Part shown: positions 41,261-51,189 of the stretch, piece after piece
Numbering within the stretch: position 1 is the stretch's first letter
Layout of the letters: each line of letters opens with the position of its first letter
Assembly (NCBI GenBank): GCA_028753945.1
Contig: JAPNXP010000015.1
Span: 3,038,001-3,102,000 of the forward strand
Direction: 5' to 3'
Length of the DNA stretch: 64,000 bases
Source: Hexactinellida sp. DTS-2022
Lineage: Eukaryota; Porifera; Hexactinellida
The notes under the pieces: generated by a model
The model's input: the letters and a program-made list of their open reading frames with translations, nothing else
Database searches by the model: none
Told to the model about the DNA's origin: nothing
Program-made: the position numbers and the translations under genes

Positions 41261-42313
41261 TAAGTTAAGTTATTCCACACCAGTTATTAACAAAAATGTA
41301 ACCTACTGCTGCCTCACTGCACAATCGAGGTTTGGTGATTTAATCTTCACTTACATTATTTCTGAAATTGCAGGCTTTGATTAATCCAGTTCATCACTTT
41401 AGTTCTATTGGTGATCTATTATTAGCTTACGTCTATCACAGTATGCATAATATTACTACATACTTATTCATGTTGTTAACAAATCAATTTATTATGCAGA
41501 AGCTAATTGTTAGTTAATTATTATCATCAATATAATTCAGAGATTTGGGATATAACTGAAAATAAAGTGAGTTATAAAATATTAGTATTTATTTAATAGT
41601 TTTAGGTGTATCTGTTAGAAATTATCACAATCTTTTCATGAACTCTCATTTTAGTGATTCAATAAATATTGTCTTCACTTTTCAATTAAGTTCCAAGACA
41701 TTGCACCATCCCAATAATATCCGGATTTGAACTAGGTCTTTTAAAGGTTGTGAATTTCAGGGTATATTTTGTTATCTCAGAGGTTTCTTTAGGATATCCT
41801 CAATTAATTTTAATTTAGACTAAATACAAATACCAATAGAATTTGTAAAGTATTATGTTATTGGTTGAATTACAAACTTGTAACAAGACTGGGTTGGTGT
41901 CATGTCAGAGGAGAACCTGTTCCCAACAATATTTCCTAGGAAATGATGTCCCACTCTAGGGAATCTTCTTTCCTAGCCTTGGTTCAAGTGCCCAGCTTCG
42001 GCCGGGGGGTCCTAAGAGATGGAGAATAAAATGCCTTGCTTATCCAAGGGAAATATTGTTCTGGGGAACAGTATTCACTAGGAAATAATGTTCGGAGGAA
42101 CAAAATACAGGATTTACTATGACACTGGACGGGGGGCATAATTATGGCATTGAGAACAGACAAACACATACTACTCTGATTTGTTGTGTGAAATTATCTA
42201 TAAACGAAAGTCCATTTACAAAGTTGGCAACTCCTAAACTTTTAATTTGAAATTTCAACCATTGAAAGATTAAAGCATATATTTTTTAATAAAAATACCC
42301 TCTAGGAAGTGAG

Positions 42314-44668
42314 ATGGGAAAATTGAATGACTTTGTGCTTCTAACAGCATGTCTGTGTATGCTATTGTTGCAACAGTGTGAAGCGAGTTGTGAATCGAAC
42401 AGTGTTGCTTCTAACGGGAAGAGGCGCTGTGTTGTGGACTGCAAGTTGGGCAATCGAGTGTGTGAGTGTGAAGCTGGATACGACGAATGCCAATTCTCCC
42501 TTGACATTGATGAAATGTATTCCTTCACCAGTTATGAGATTCTAGGAAATCAGGAAACACCAGTCCGAGGGTCACATGGCGTGATATTTAGTATCAACTC
42601 CACAGGACACGCTGTGCCCATTTCTACAAACAGCAAGTGCAGTAATTATGAAAGCAACCCAGCATACAATTGCACTGTTCCCAACTGGACCAATGGTCGA
42701 GACTTCAAAGTGATCATAGGTGTGAATGGCCTGCTGCCAGGTCCCACTCTGATTGTTGATGAGGGATCCACAGTGATTGCACTTGTGAACAACAATCTGA
42801 CTCAGGAAGCGACCTCTATCCACTGGCACGGCATGAGACAGTACAACACTCCGTGGATGGATGGCGCTGCAGGCATAACACAGTGCCCTATCAAACCGTC
42901 TTCTAACTTCCAATACACTTTTATAGCAGAACCTTCTGGCACTTTCTGGTACCATTCTCACTTAGGAATGCAGAGAGCTGATGGCTGTTTCGGAGCACTA
43001 ATTATCCGAGAGAGTCCGTCTAAGATCACTCTAGCTAGAGCAGTGCTTAGCTCATATTTCGGCATCCATAACTTTGTTGATAAGCCAGATGTTCATACTG
43101 TAGTCGTGAACGATTGGTCACCCAGAAGCGGCGTAACTGATTTCCTTATACAAAATGCTAGGCTTGGAGATTTTTCGGATACACCCCTTGGAATGATACC
43201 AAGTTTAACCCATAGTACAGCTCATACTACTATACAGAATCATAACCAAACCCACCAAGCTACAACCCCGGCACACCATCATATTCCATTTCATTCTAAT
43301 TTAATTAACGGCCTCGGTAGGCATCATTCAGTTCCTTTTGTACAGTCTCGTCTCTCTGAGTTTACTGTGGTGTTTGGGGAAACTTATCGATTTCGGCTAA
43401 TCGGCGCACAAGCAAATTTGCCTTTCCGTTTTTCAATTGATGGTCACAAACTAACTGTCATTTCCACAGATGGTTACTTTATTGAGCCAATTAACAATGT
43501 TGATTACATCATCATTCACTCTGGTGAGCGTTATGACTTTCTCCTAACTGCCAATCAAACCATTTCTAATTACATAATAAGACTGGAGACCCTTGACCTT
43601 AACACAACTGGTGCTACTCCTCCTTTCCCACATCTGGGAGAGGGCACACAAGCTATCCTACACTACGCTACGGCAGCAGGAGACGGAGGCATTCCTTCTT
43701 CCAGCTATGAAGCTATATACGATGCGTCTCCAGAGACCGTGTGTGATGCAACCAGTCCATGTAGAGTAGTCAACTGTCCGTTTGAGAACTTCCATCCTTC
43801 CTACTACTCCAACTGTATAAATGTAAGGGATTTCAGACTATTGCTAGCGACGCCAGCTGATGAACTCCCTTCGGGAGATACTCCTGATAACCAATTCTTC
43901 CTGAATTTCAATTTTGAAGCCCACAGCTTAACTAACTCTATCAATGGAAGGAGATTTGTAGCTCCACCCGTTCCTATACAAACGCAACCAGATGACTTCA
44001 GAGAACAAGCTACAATATGTGATCTAGCTGGTAGCTGTAACCCGAGTGATGTCCACTGTTGGTGTACTCATGTAATTGAGGTAGGATACAACAAGGTTGT
44101 ACAAATGGTAGTTTCTGCTGTAGGATCAGCTGATCACCAACATCCATTCCACCTCCACGGGCATCATTTCTTTATTGTAAAAGTAGGATATCCTACCTAT
44201 TCAAATGTAACAGGTGAAATTTTAACTCATAACTCGGATATATATTGTGCGGATTCAACTTGTACTCATCATCACTGCATAAATACTGACTGTACATCAC
44301 CATCTTGGGCAAGTGGAATAAATCAATCTATAACCATTAATCCGAAGACACCAAGAAAAGATACGGCAATTATCCCAGCAGGTGGCTATCTAGTTATCAG
44401 ATTTATTTCTAATAATCCGGGCGCTTGGTTCCTTCATTGTCACATTTTAATACATATGACTGAAGGAATGGCAATGATTCTCAATGTCGCTCCAGATTTC
44501 CAGAATCCACCACCATCTGGGTTTGAAAAATGCGGGAATTTCAAAATAGATTCAAATGAGTTCTATGAAAAGCTACAGTTTGTCCCTAGCACAGGTTACC
44601 AGCTGACACCAATTAATTGGGTAATGCTGAGTACCCTATTCTACTCTATGTTTCTCTTTTTAATTTAA
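42314..44668 (+). CDS. Laccase-type multicopper oxidase, copy 3 (mosaic)
   Basis: A 784-residue single-exon protein with signal peptide, Cys-rich leader, the four copper motifs (H-W-H-G-M, W-Y-H-S-H, H-P-F-H-L-H-G-H-H and H-C-H-I-L-I-H-x3-G-M) and a hydrophobic tail. Residues 1 to about 245 and about 355-520 are almost identical to copies 1 and 2. Residues about 245-355 and from about 520 onward differ clearly; the first carries a His/Thr-rich stretch (H-S-T-A-H-T-T and A-H-H-H) not found in the others. This alternation is a gene-conversion mosaic. The 5' match stops about 15 bp before the start codon and the 3' UTR is unrelated, so its regulation probably differs. Confidence 0.95.
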   Translation: MGKLNDFVLLTACLCMLLLQQCEASCESNSVASNGKRRCVVDCKLGNRVCECEAGYDECQFSLDIDEMYSFTSYEILGNQETPVRGSHGVIFSINSTGHAVPISTNSKCSNYESNPAYNCTVPNWTNGRDFKVIIGVNGLLPGPTLIVDEGSTVIALVNNNLTQEATSIHWHGMRQYNTPWMDGAAGITQCPIKPSSNFQYTFIAEPSGTFWYHSHLGMQRADGCFGALIIRESPSKITLARAVLSSYFGIHNFVDKPDVHTVVVNDWSPRSGVTDFLIQNARLGDFSDTPLGMIPSLTHSTAHTTIQNHNQTHQATTPAHHHIPFHSNLINGLGRHHSVPFVQSRLSEFTVVFGETYRFRLIGAQANLPFRFSIDGHKLTVISTDGYFIEPINNVDYIIIHSGERYDFLLTANQTISNYIIRLETLDLNTTGATPPFPHLGEGTQAILHYATAAGDGGIPSSSYEAIYDASPETVCDATSPCRVVNCPFENFHPSYYSNCINVRDFRLLLATPADELPSGDTPDNQFFLNFNFEAHSLTNSINGRRFVAPPVPIQTQPDDFREQATICDLAGSCNPSDVHCWCTHVIEVGYNKVVQMVVSAVGSADHQHPFHLHGHHFFIVKVGYPTYSNVTGEILTHNSDIYCADSTCTHHHCINTDCTSPSWASGINQSITINPKTPRKDTAIIPAGGYLVIRFISNNPGAWFLHCHILIHMTEGMAMILNVAPDFQNPPPSGFEKCGNFKIDSNEFYEKLQFVPSTGYQLTPINWVMLSTLFYSMFLFLI

Positions 44669-45110
44669 TCTGTATCCTTTGTGTGTTAAATTTCAACGTT
44701 ATTTCTTATTTCCCGTTTTACACAATTAGTGTGTTCTTCTAATTGAATGCTCAAATCCTAGAATTTCAGTATTTTAATCTTTCTTCCTGATACATTCGAA
44801 TACATGTTTGTTTAATTATGTTATTGCATAATTGTGTATGTAAATGAGTTAGATTTATTTCCAATATTTCCACTGACTTTGGTAGCTTAGTTGACACTCA
44901 ATTTATCAAGTCAATTTGTCAATAGTTTTTTAATACAAATATTTAATTCAATACATTTTAATTCAATTAATGCAATAAAAAATTTTTTAACTCAATAACA
45001 CTGATTATACATAAGCTCGACATGTCTGATATAAACTTCAAAATATTATAAATAACATCCCAGTTAATTAAATAACAGGTAAAAGCAATTATAGGCTTAA
45101 AATAGTTTTA

Positions 45111-45276
45111 CAGTGGAACCCCGGAATTACGGTAATCGCCGGGACCGTAAAATTCCCGTAATTTAAGGATGGCCGTAATTATGAAATAAATTAATGTTAA
45201 TATCTACTATATTAAGTCAAACGGGACTTTAAATAATTCCCGGAATATGGAGTGCAGATATTCCGGGTTTCCACTG
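45111..45276. mobile_element. Pogo-like MITE (GGAATTACGG family)
   Basis: CAGTGGAACCCCGGAATTAC and TATTCCGGGTTTCCACTG form the inverted ends, flanked by TA on each side. Confidence 0.8.
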
Positions 45277-45600
45277 TATATCGACAAATTATGCATATTA
45301 TTTAACTTATAATATGGTCTGAATCGAGCTAGGCTTCTTATATACGAATATAATACATTTTCACTGATTTGACTAGTTATGGGAAATAATCTGGGTTCCC
45401 CAACTAAACAGCTCTTATGATATGCATCATAAAATGGAACACAATTATTGTGGTACACAATTTAAATTGTTTGATTACTTTCAGAGAATCTGTTGTTCGA
45501 ACAATTCATTATTATTTAGGATTTTCATTGATTAGTAGACGCTAGAAATTCTAGAATGTAATTATTTTCAAAAGGGTATTCACTTACAAGTATTAAGATG

Positions 45601-45736
45601 CAGTGAATCTCGTTATGACGAAGTGCTTGGGATATATCCGGATATTCGTTATAAGCGGATAAAATTTATTTATATATAGCTCTGGGGGAAATCTCCATTT
45701 CGTTATATCCGACTTCGTTATAATGGGAGTTAACTG
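45601..45736. mobile_element. Pogo-like MITE (GTTATAACGAAG family)
   Basis: CAGTGAATCTCGTTATGACG and the end ATAATGGGAGTTAACTG match the Tigger-type ends seen at 57474-57719 and 61362-61525. Confidence 0.65.
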
Positions 45737-45770
45737 TATAATAATTATGTAGTATACTCAATTTTACTAT

Positions 45771-47470
45771 TACGAGCCCTTCGGTCTCGGTCGCTTCGCG
45801 ACGGATCACTCTCTCACAAAAGTCGCTTCGCGACTTTTGTTCGTTCGTGTTAGGCATTACGCAATACAATTAACGGCCGCTTCGCGGCCTTTCCCTCCCC
45901 AAAAGCAATAATATTAATAATGAGTTTTAATAGCTTAATAAATTTCAGTTGCACGATAAGAAAGCTCGAATCAAAATAATACTAAAAGAAAAACAGGCAA
46001 TAGAATAGACAAATGATTGATTGGTTAAATGAATTTATTTTCAATCAATCAAATTGGAGCCTCAGAAAATATTTCTATTATGCACAGGCTATTTATACTA
46101 ATTGATGAAATCTGCTAATCCATACTAACAAACCCTCGAATTTAATTGGCTAACATATTTTGTCACCTTCAAATGTGAATATTTCTCTTCAAAAACCAAT
46201 AGATCGTTGTCGCAGTATAAAATTACCCCTGTATACAAATTTTCAGCTTTCTGGGACTCGTAGTCTTTCCAATTAATTCTGGACAAACAAACAAACACAC
46301 AAACACACAAACACACAACAATTCCTCTTTTTATATACGAGCCCTTCGGTCTCGGTCGCTTCGCGACGGATTACTCTCTCACAAAAGTCGCTTCGCGACT
46401 TTTGTTCGTTCGTGTTAGGCACTACGCAATACAATTAACGGCCGCTTCGCGGCCTTTCCCTCCCCAAAAGCAATCACATTAATAATGAGTTTTATAAGCT
46501 CAATAAATTTCAGTTACACGATAAGAAAGCTCGAATCAAAATAATACTAAAAGAAAAACAGGCAATAGAATAGAGTCAATAGACAAATGATTGATTGGTT
46601 AAATGAATTAATTTTCAATCAATCAAATTGGAGCCTCAGAAAATATTTCTATTATGCACAATCTATTTATACTAATTGAAGAAATCTGCTAATCCATACT
46701 AATAAAGCCTCGAATTTAATTGGCTAACATATTTTGTCACCTTCAAATGTGAATATTTCTCTTCAAAAACCAATAGATCGTTGTCGCAGTACAAAATTAC
46801 CCCTGTATAAAAATTTTCAGCTTTCTGGGACTCGTAGTCTTTCCAATCAATTCTGGACAAACACACACACAAACAAACAAACAAACAACAATTCCTCTTT
46901 TTATATACGAGCCCTTCGGTCTCGGTCGCTTCGCGACGGATCACTCTCTCACAAAAGTCGCTTAGCGACTTTTGTTCGTTCGTGTTAGGCACTACGCGAT
47001 ACAATTAACGGCCGCTTCGCGGCCTTTCCCTCCCCAAAAGCAATCACATTAAAAATAGTTTAATAGCTCAATAAATTTCAGTTGCACGATAAGAAAGCTC
47101 GAATCAAAATAATACTAAAGAAAAACAGGCAATAGAATAGACAAATGATTGATTGGTTAGATGAATTAATTTTCAATCAATCAAATTGGAGCCTCAGAAA
47201 ATATTTCTATTATGCACAATCTATTTATACTAATTGATGAAATCTGCTAATCCATACTAACAAACCCTCGAATTTAATTGGCTAACATATTTTGTCACCT
47301 TCAAATGTGAATATTTCTCTTCAAAAACCAATAGATCGTTGTCGCAGTACAAAATTACCCCAGTATACAAATTTTCAGCTTTCTGGGACTCGTAGTCTTT
47401 CCAATCAATTCTGGACAAACACACAAACACACAAACAAACACACAACAATTGCGCTTTTAATATAGAGAT
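45771..47470 (+). repeat. Three tandem 565-570-bp units with UUCG-capped hairpins
   Basis: Units start at 45771, 46336 and 46906 with TACGAGCCCTTCGGTCTCGG. Each has three successive hairpins with the loop TTCG: GGTCGC-TTCG-CGACGG-type, AAAGTCGC-TTCG-CGACTTT and GGCCGC-TTCG-CGGCC. Each then has about 400 bp of shared AT-rich body and a CAAACACA-type microsatellite, followed by TATATA, where the next unit begins. Single or partial copies occur elsewhere in the window. In the third unit one hairpin loop stem is changed (CGCTTAGCG). Confidence 0.92.
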
Positions 47471-47905
47471 AGATAGATACCTAAGACTTTTTAGTTGTGG
47501 GTTCTACAATAATTTTACTAATATTATATTATCAGAGTTGTAAAATATGTGAATTCTCAGTCAGATAGAAAGTATGTATAATACGTATTAAACATAGAAT
47601 AAATTGCATGACAAGCGTAAAGTTTTTTATAATAACAAACTTTTACATTTGTCAAACAACAAAATATTTTGCGCAATGTTAATACGTGATACACGTTTTA
47701 TAAAACTTAGAAGAAACTATCAATTAGTAATAGTCATTTTATCCTTTTATTTGTAGTCAATTTTATATGTTCAGTATCCTGTAGTCAATTTGAGTAGGTT
47801 TTAGTAGATTATAAATTAACCTACAAATTGACAGAACTCATCAAATGAAAATATTACACTAGTATTTCAACTACTTTACCTAATTCATATTAAAATCGTT
47901 CAGAA

Positions 47906-49024
47906 ATGGAAAGCACTCGAATCACGAATACAGCAGATGATTCTTACCTCAACACTCCATATTATAACATAAAAATATCCCCAAATTCACGTAATATTAT
48001 GAAAGAAGTAATAACTCTAATTCTAGCAGTCAAACCAAATTGGACTGAAAAGAGACTTAAAACAAGGGTGACTATAGATGGGACTTGCATTTCGAATATA
48101 CTAATTGCTTGCTACTATGGAGTGCATATGTCAACTGAAACTTCCGTTCTAGTTAGGATTAACGGGATAGGAACTGAGAAGATAATAGATCGAGATAATG
48201 AGATAAATACACTCAACACTGTGTCCTCTGTTGGGAGTATGAATAGTGCGAAACTGCTAGCCGTGTTTGCTAACGGGATATGCTACGAGTACACAGAGGG
48301 CGACACACTGGATGTACAAACTGTACGAGATCCCCATATTGCCAAATTGATAGCAGTTGAAATGGCACAAATGCATTTCCATTGCAAAACCATTCCAGCT
48401 CCCACGACTGCCACATACGGATCAGCTGTTGCGAAATTCATCACCAATATCCCGAAAAGTTTCGACGATTTAAATAAGCAGAAAGCGTTCGAACAATTAC
48501 CGAAATTATCTGTGATAGAAGAAGAGATCCATTCAGTTGGCTCTGCTATCGAGAAACTGAATCTCCCATTAGTCCTGTGTCACAACGATCTCCTGCTGTC
48601 CAATATTCTCTACGAGAAGTCTACAGATAAGGTAACGCTCCTGGACTATGAGTATTCCGGTTATAACTTCAACTGCTACGACATTGGGAATCACTTCACA
48701 GCTTATGCCGGTCTAGTTGAGGCAGACTTTTCACGCTATCCGGATAAACCATACCAAATGCAATGGTTAAGAAATTACTTGGAAGAGATATACTCGTTGG
48801 AAGGAAAAGACCCGAGCACAATAAGTGAAGTGGAACTAAACAGACTGTACGTGGGAGTTAACCTATCTGCGCTGGCTTCTCACCTGAACTGGGCTCTGTG
48901 GGGACTGTACCAAGCTTCTAATTCTAAAATAGCATTTGACTTCATTGGGTACAGTAAACAGCGAATTGACGAGTTTTTGGCTAGAAAGGAAGAGTTCTAT
49001 GCTGGGATGAAGTCAGTTGATTAG
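47906..49024 (+). CDS. Ethanolamine/choline kinase family protein
   Basis: A single-exon protein of 372 residues, the length of ethanolamine kinases (about 360-450). The choline-kinase fold is shown by the Brenner motif C-H226-N-D228-L-L-L-S-N, the metal-binding L-L-D247-Y-E-Y-S-G-Y-N with C-Y-D-I-G-N-H-F, and the closing S-H-L-N-W-A-L-W-G-L-Y-Q and F-D-F-I-G-Y-S motifs. It should phosphorylate ethanolamine (or choline) with ATP as the first step of the CDP-ethanolamine pathway in the cytosol. The N-terminal nucleotide-binding part is less conserved (G-T-C-I-S-N). The intact frame makes this the functional member of an inverted pair. Confidence 0.92.
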   Translation: MESTRITNTADDSYLNTPYYNIKISPNSRNIMKEVITLILAVKPNWTEKRLKTRVTIDGTCISNILIACYYGVHMSTETSVLVRINGIGTEKIIDRDNEINTLNTVSSVGSMNSAKLLAVFANGICYEYTEGDTLDVQTVRDPHIAKLIAVEMAQMHFHCKTIPAPTTATYGSAVAKFITNIPKSFDDLNKQKAFEQLPKLSVIEEEIHSVGSAIEKLNLPLVLCHNDLLLSNILYEKSTDKVTLLDYEYSGYNFNCYDIGNHFTAYAGLVEADFSRYPDKPYQMQWLRNYLEEIYSLEGKDPSTISEVELNRLYVGVNLSALASHLNWALWGLYQASNSKIAFDFIGYSKQRIDEFLARKEEFYAGMKSVD

Positions 49025-49204
49025 ATGTCTAAGCAATCTTGATCCCGGTCTCAATTATTGAATGATTTCAATAATTTATACATATTTTTACAATGTCTTT
49101 AGTTAGGACTTAGGAAGTGATAATACTAGTCATTTTGTTATTGAAAGGATGTACTATATGAAGATGATTAAAACTTTACAAAATTCATGGCAAAGAGCTA
49201 ATTA

Positions 49205-49406
49205 CAGTCAGGTTCTTTAATTATGAACATTCAAGGGACCAAAATTGTGTTCATGATAAAGAGATTTCATAATAAGCGAACTGAACTTAATACAAGTTAC
49301 AACCCTATATTACTTGTTAAATTGGGGCCATAGGGCTTGTTCATAATAAAAATATTTTCATATTAAGCAGACGAAATCTTGTTTACAATAAGCAGACCTG
49401 ATATTG
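49205..49406. mobile_element. Short TA-flanked transposon, CAGTCAGGTTC family
   Basis: CAGTCAGGTTCTTTAATTAT at the left, ACCTGATATTG at the right, TA outside. It shares internal ATAATAAGCGAACTGAA with the copies at 9.3 and 14.6 kb. Confidence 0.75.
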
Positions 49407-49465
49407 TAATAAAATATTTGGAAGTGCACTAGAATTAGAATTTGTAAACGTTCTAATTACAAGTA

Positions 49466-49648
49466 CAGTAGAACCTCGTTAATTCGAACACCAACGACGA
49501 GAAAATTTTGTTCGCTTTATCCGGAGTTCGTATTAACCGGATTAATACCCATTGAATATCCATTGTAGGGACCTGATTTTGTGGAACTGTTTGTTCGTCT
49601 TATCCAGAAATTTGTATGTATTGTATTCTTACCAAGGAGGTTCTACTG
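49466..49648. mobile_element. Pogo/Tigger-like MITE (ACGAAC family)
   Basis: CAGTAGAACCTCGTTAATTC and AAGGAGGTTCTACTG ends with TA on both sides. Inner motifs TTCGTATTAACCGG and CTTATCCAGAAATT repeat the ends. Confidence 0.8.
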
Positions 49649-49786
49649 TACTTTTAATTAGAAAATGTATAATATAAAATGTTAAGAGGATTTAGTAATT
49701 AAATTAGAAGGTCATCAAATAATTCTAAGATTATTAATATTGAAATCATTCAATAATTGAGACCGGGATCAAGATTGCTTAGACAT

Positions 49787-50905
49787 CTAATCAACTGACT
49801 TCATCCCAGCATAGAACTCTTCCTTTCTTGCCATAAACTCGTCAATTCGCTGTTTACTGTACCCAATGAAGTCAAATGCTATTTTAGAATTAGAAGCTTG
49901 GTACAGTCCCCACAGAGCCCAGTTCAGGTGAGAAGCCAGCGCAGACAGGTTAACTCCCACGTACAGTCTGTTTAGTTCCACTTCACTTATTGTGCTCGGG
50001 TCTTTTCCTTCCAACGAGTATATCTCTTCCAAGTAATTTCTTAACCATTGCATTTGGTATGGTTTATCCGGATAGCGTGAAAAGTCTACCTCAACTAGAC
50101 CGGCATAAGCTGTGAAGTGATTCCCAATGTCGTAGCAGTTGAAGTTATAACCGGAATACTCATAGTCCAGGAGCGTTACCTTATCAGTAGACTTCTCGTA
50201 GAGAATATTGGACAGCAGGAGATCGTTGTGACACAAGACTAATGGGAGATTCAGTTTCTCGATAGCAGAGCCAACTGAATGGATCTCTTCTTCTATCACA
50301 GATAATTTCGGTAATTGTTCGAACGCTTTCTGCTTATTTAGATCGTCGAAACTTTTCGGGATATTGGTGATGAATTTTGCAACAGCTGATCCGTATGTGG
50401 CAGTCGTGGGAGCTGGAATGGTTTTGCAATGGAAATGCATCTGTGCCATTTCAACTGCTATCAACTTGGCAATATGGGGATCTCGTACAGTTTGTACATC
50501 CAGTGTGTCGCCCTCTGTGTACTCGTAGCATATCCCGTTAGCAAACACGGCTAGCAGTTTCGCACTATTCATACTCCCAACAGAGGACACAGTGTTGAGT
50601 GTATTTATCTCATTATCTCGATCTATTATCTACTCAGTTCCTATCCCGTTAATCCTAACTAGAATGGAAGTTTCAGTTGACATATTAGCTCCATAGTAGC
50701 AAGCAATTAGTATATTCGAAATGCAAGTCCCATAACTAGTCTGTACAGCTTTTAACATCTTACCATTCCAATTAGGTTTAACGGCTATAGTTAGGTTTAT
50801 CACCTCCTTCATAACATTAGGTGAGTTAAGGGATATCATTATATTATGGTATGGTGTGTCGAGATAAATCTTCTCAATTGTAGCACTTGTTGAAGCTGAA
50901 GCCAT
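49787..50905 (-). pseudogene. Ethanolamine/choline kinase copy with one premature stop
   Basis: An inverted duplicate of the kinase at 47906-49024. The frame is open for all 372 codons except one TAG at about 50630, where the intact copy has AAG (Lys). From about codon 90 to the end the protein differs from the intact copy at only two residues (A to V, L to M). The first 75 codons differ at roughly a quarter of positions. The N-terminal part therefore records an older split and the rest was recently homogenised. Translation could stop at 91 residues or restart at a downstream ATG (M in S-V-G-S-M-N-S), giving a protein without the nucleotide-binding lobe. I score it as a young pseudogene. Confidence 0.85.
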
Positions 50906-51189
50906 TTAATCCAATGAAAATCAACCTAAATATACTTTTACATTTTATAAATAGGGTTTTCTGATAAAACCAATATTTTAGTACGCCTACAATGATTACT
51001 TGTATTACTTAATGGGAGTACGTATTTAAAATTTTTAGCTTAGCTATAATAATTCTTTTTGAATTGACTGTGTACATACTAATTTAGCTATTATAATCTG
51101 TTTTATAATTGTATTTTTTATGAGCAAAATATACAAATTTGGATATGGAATTAATTAAGAAATGTTATTCAATAAATAGTATGAAACAA
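50906..51189. other. Gap between kinase pseudogene and transporter
   Basis: AT-rich and non-coding. It should hold the pseudogene's former promoter and the transporter 3' UTR. Confidence 0.5.

Larger units (their letters stand above)
38266..42313. other. Interval between oxidases 2 and 3
   Basis: Contains the outer palindrome blocks, pogo-like elements at 38767-38941 and 40595-40783, the TAGACCGTCTA MITE, two hammerhead motifs on the minus strand, a fragment of the CGCTTCGCG repeat (about 40075-40185) and a stretch at about 41150-41260 matching the oxidase 3' UTR. No protein gene was recognised. Confidence 0.7.
44669..47905. other. Interval between oxidase 3 and the kinase gene
   Basis: AT-rich DNA with two pogo-like MITEs (45111-45276 and 45601-45736) and the three-unit tandem array (45771-47470). 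No protein gene was seen. Confidence 0.7.
49025..49786. other. Space between the inverted kinase copies
   Basis: The first 50 bp and last 50 bp are an inverted repeat continuing from the kinase coding regions. Between them lie one CAGTCAGGTTC element and one pogo-like MITE. No gene was seen. Confidence 0.75.

Noticed and set aside
45771..47470. CRISPR-like array
   Set aside because: Units of about 567 bp with no spacers in a eukaryotic genome; simple tandem duplication of one repeat.
46125..47543. 60-100-codon frames in the tandem array
   Set aside because: They repeat with the array, read through microsatellite and hairpins, and show no domain.
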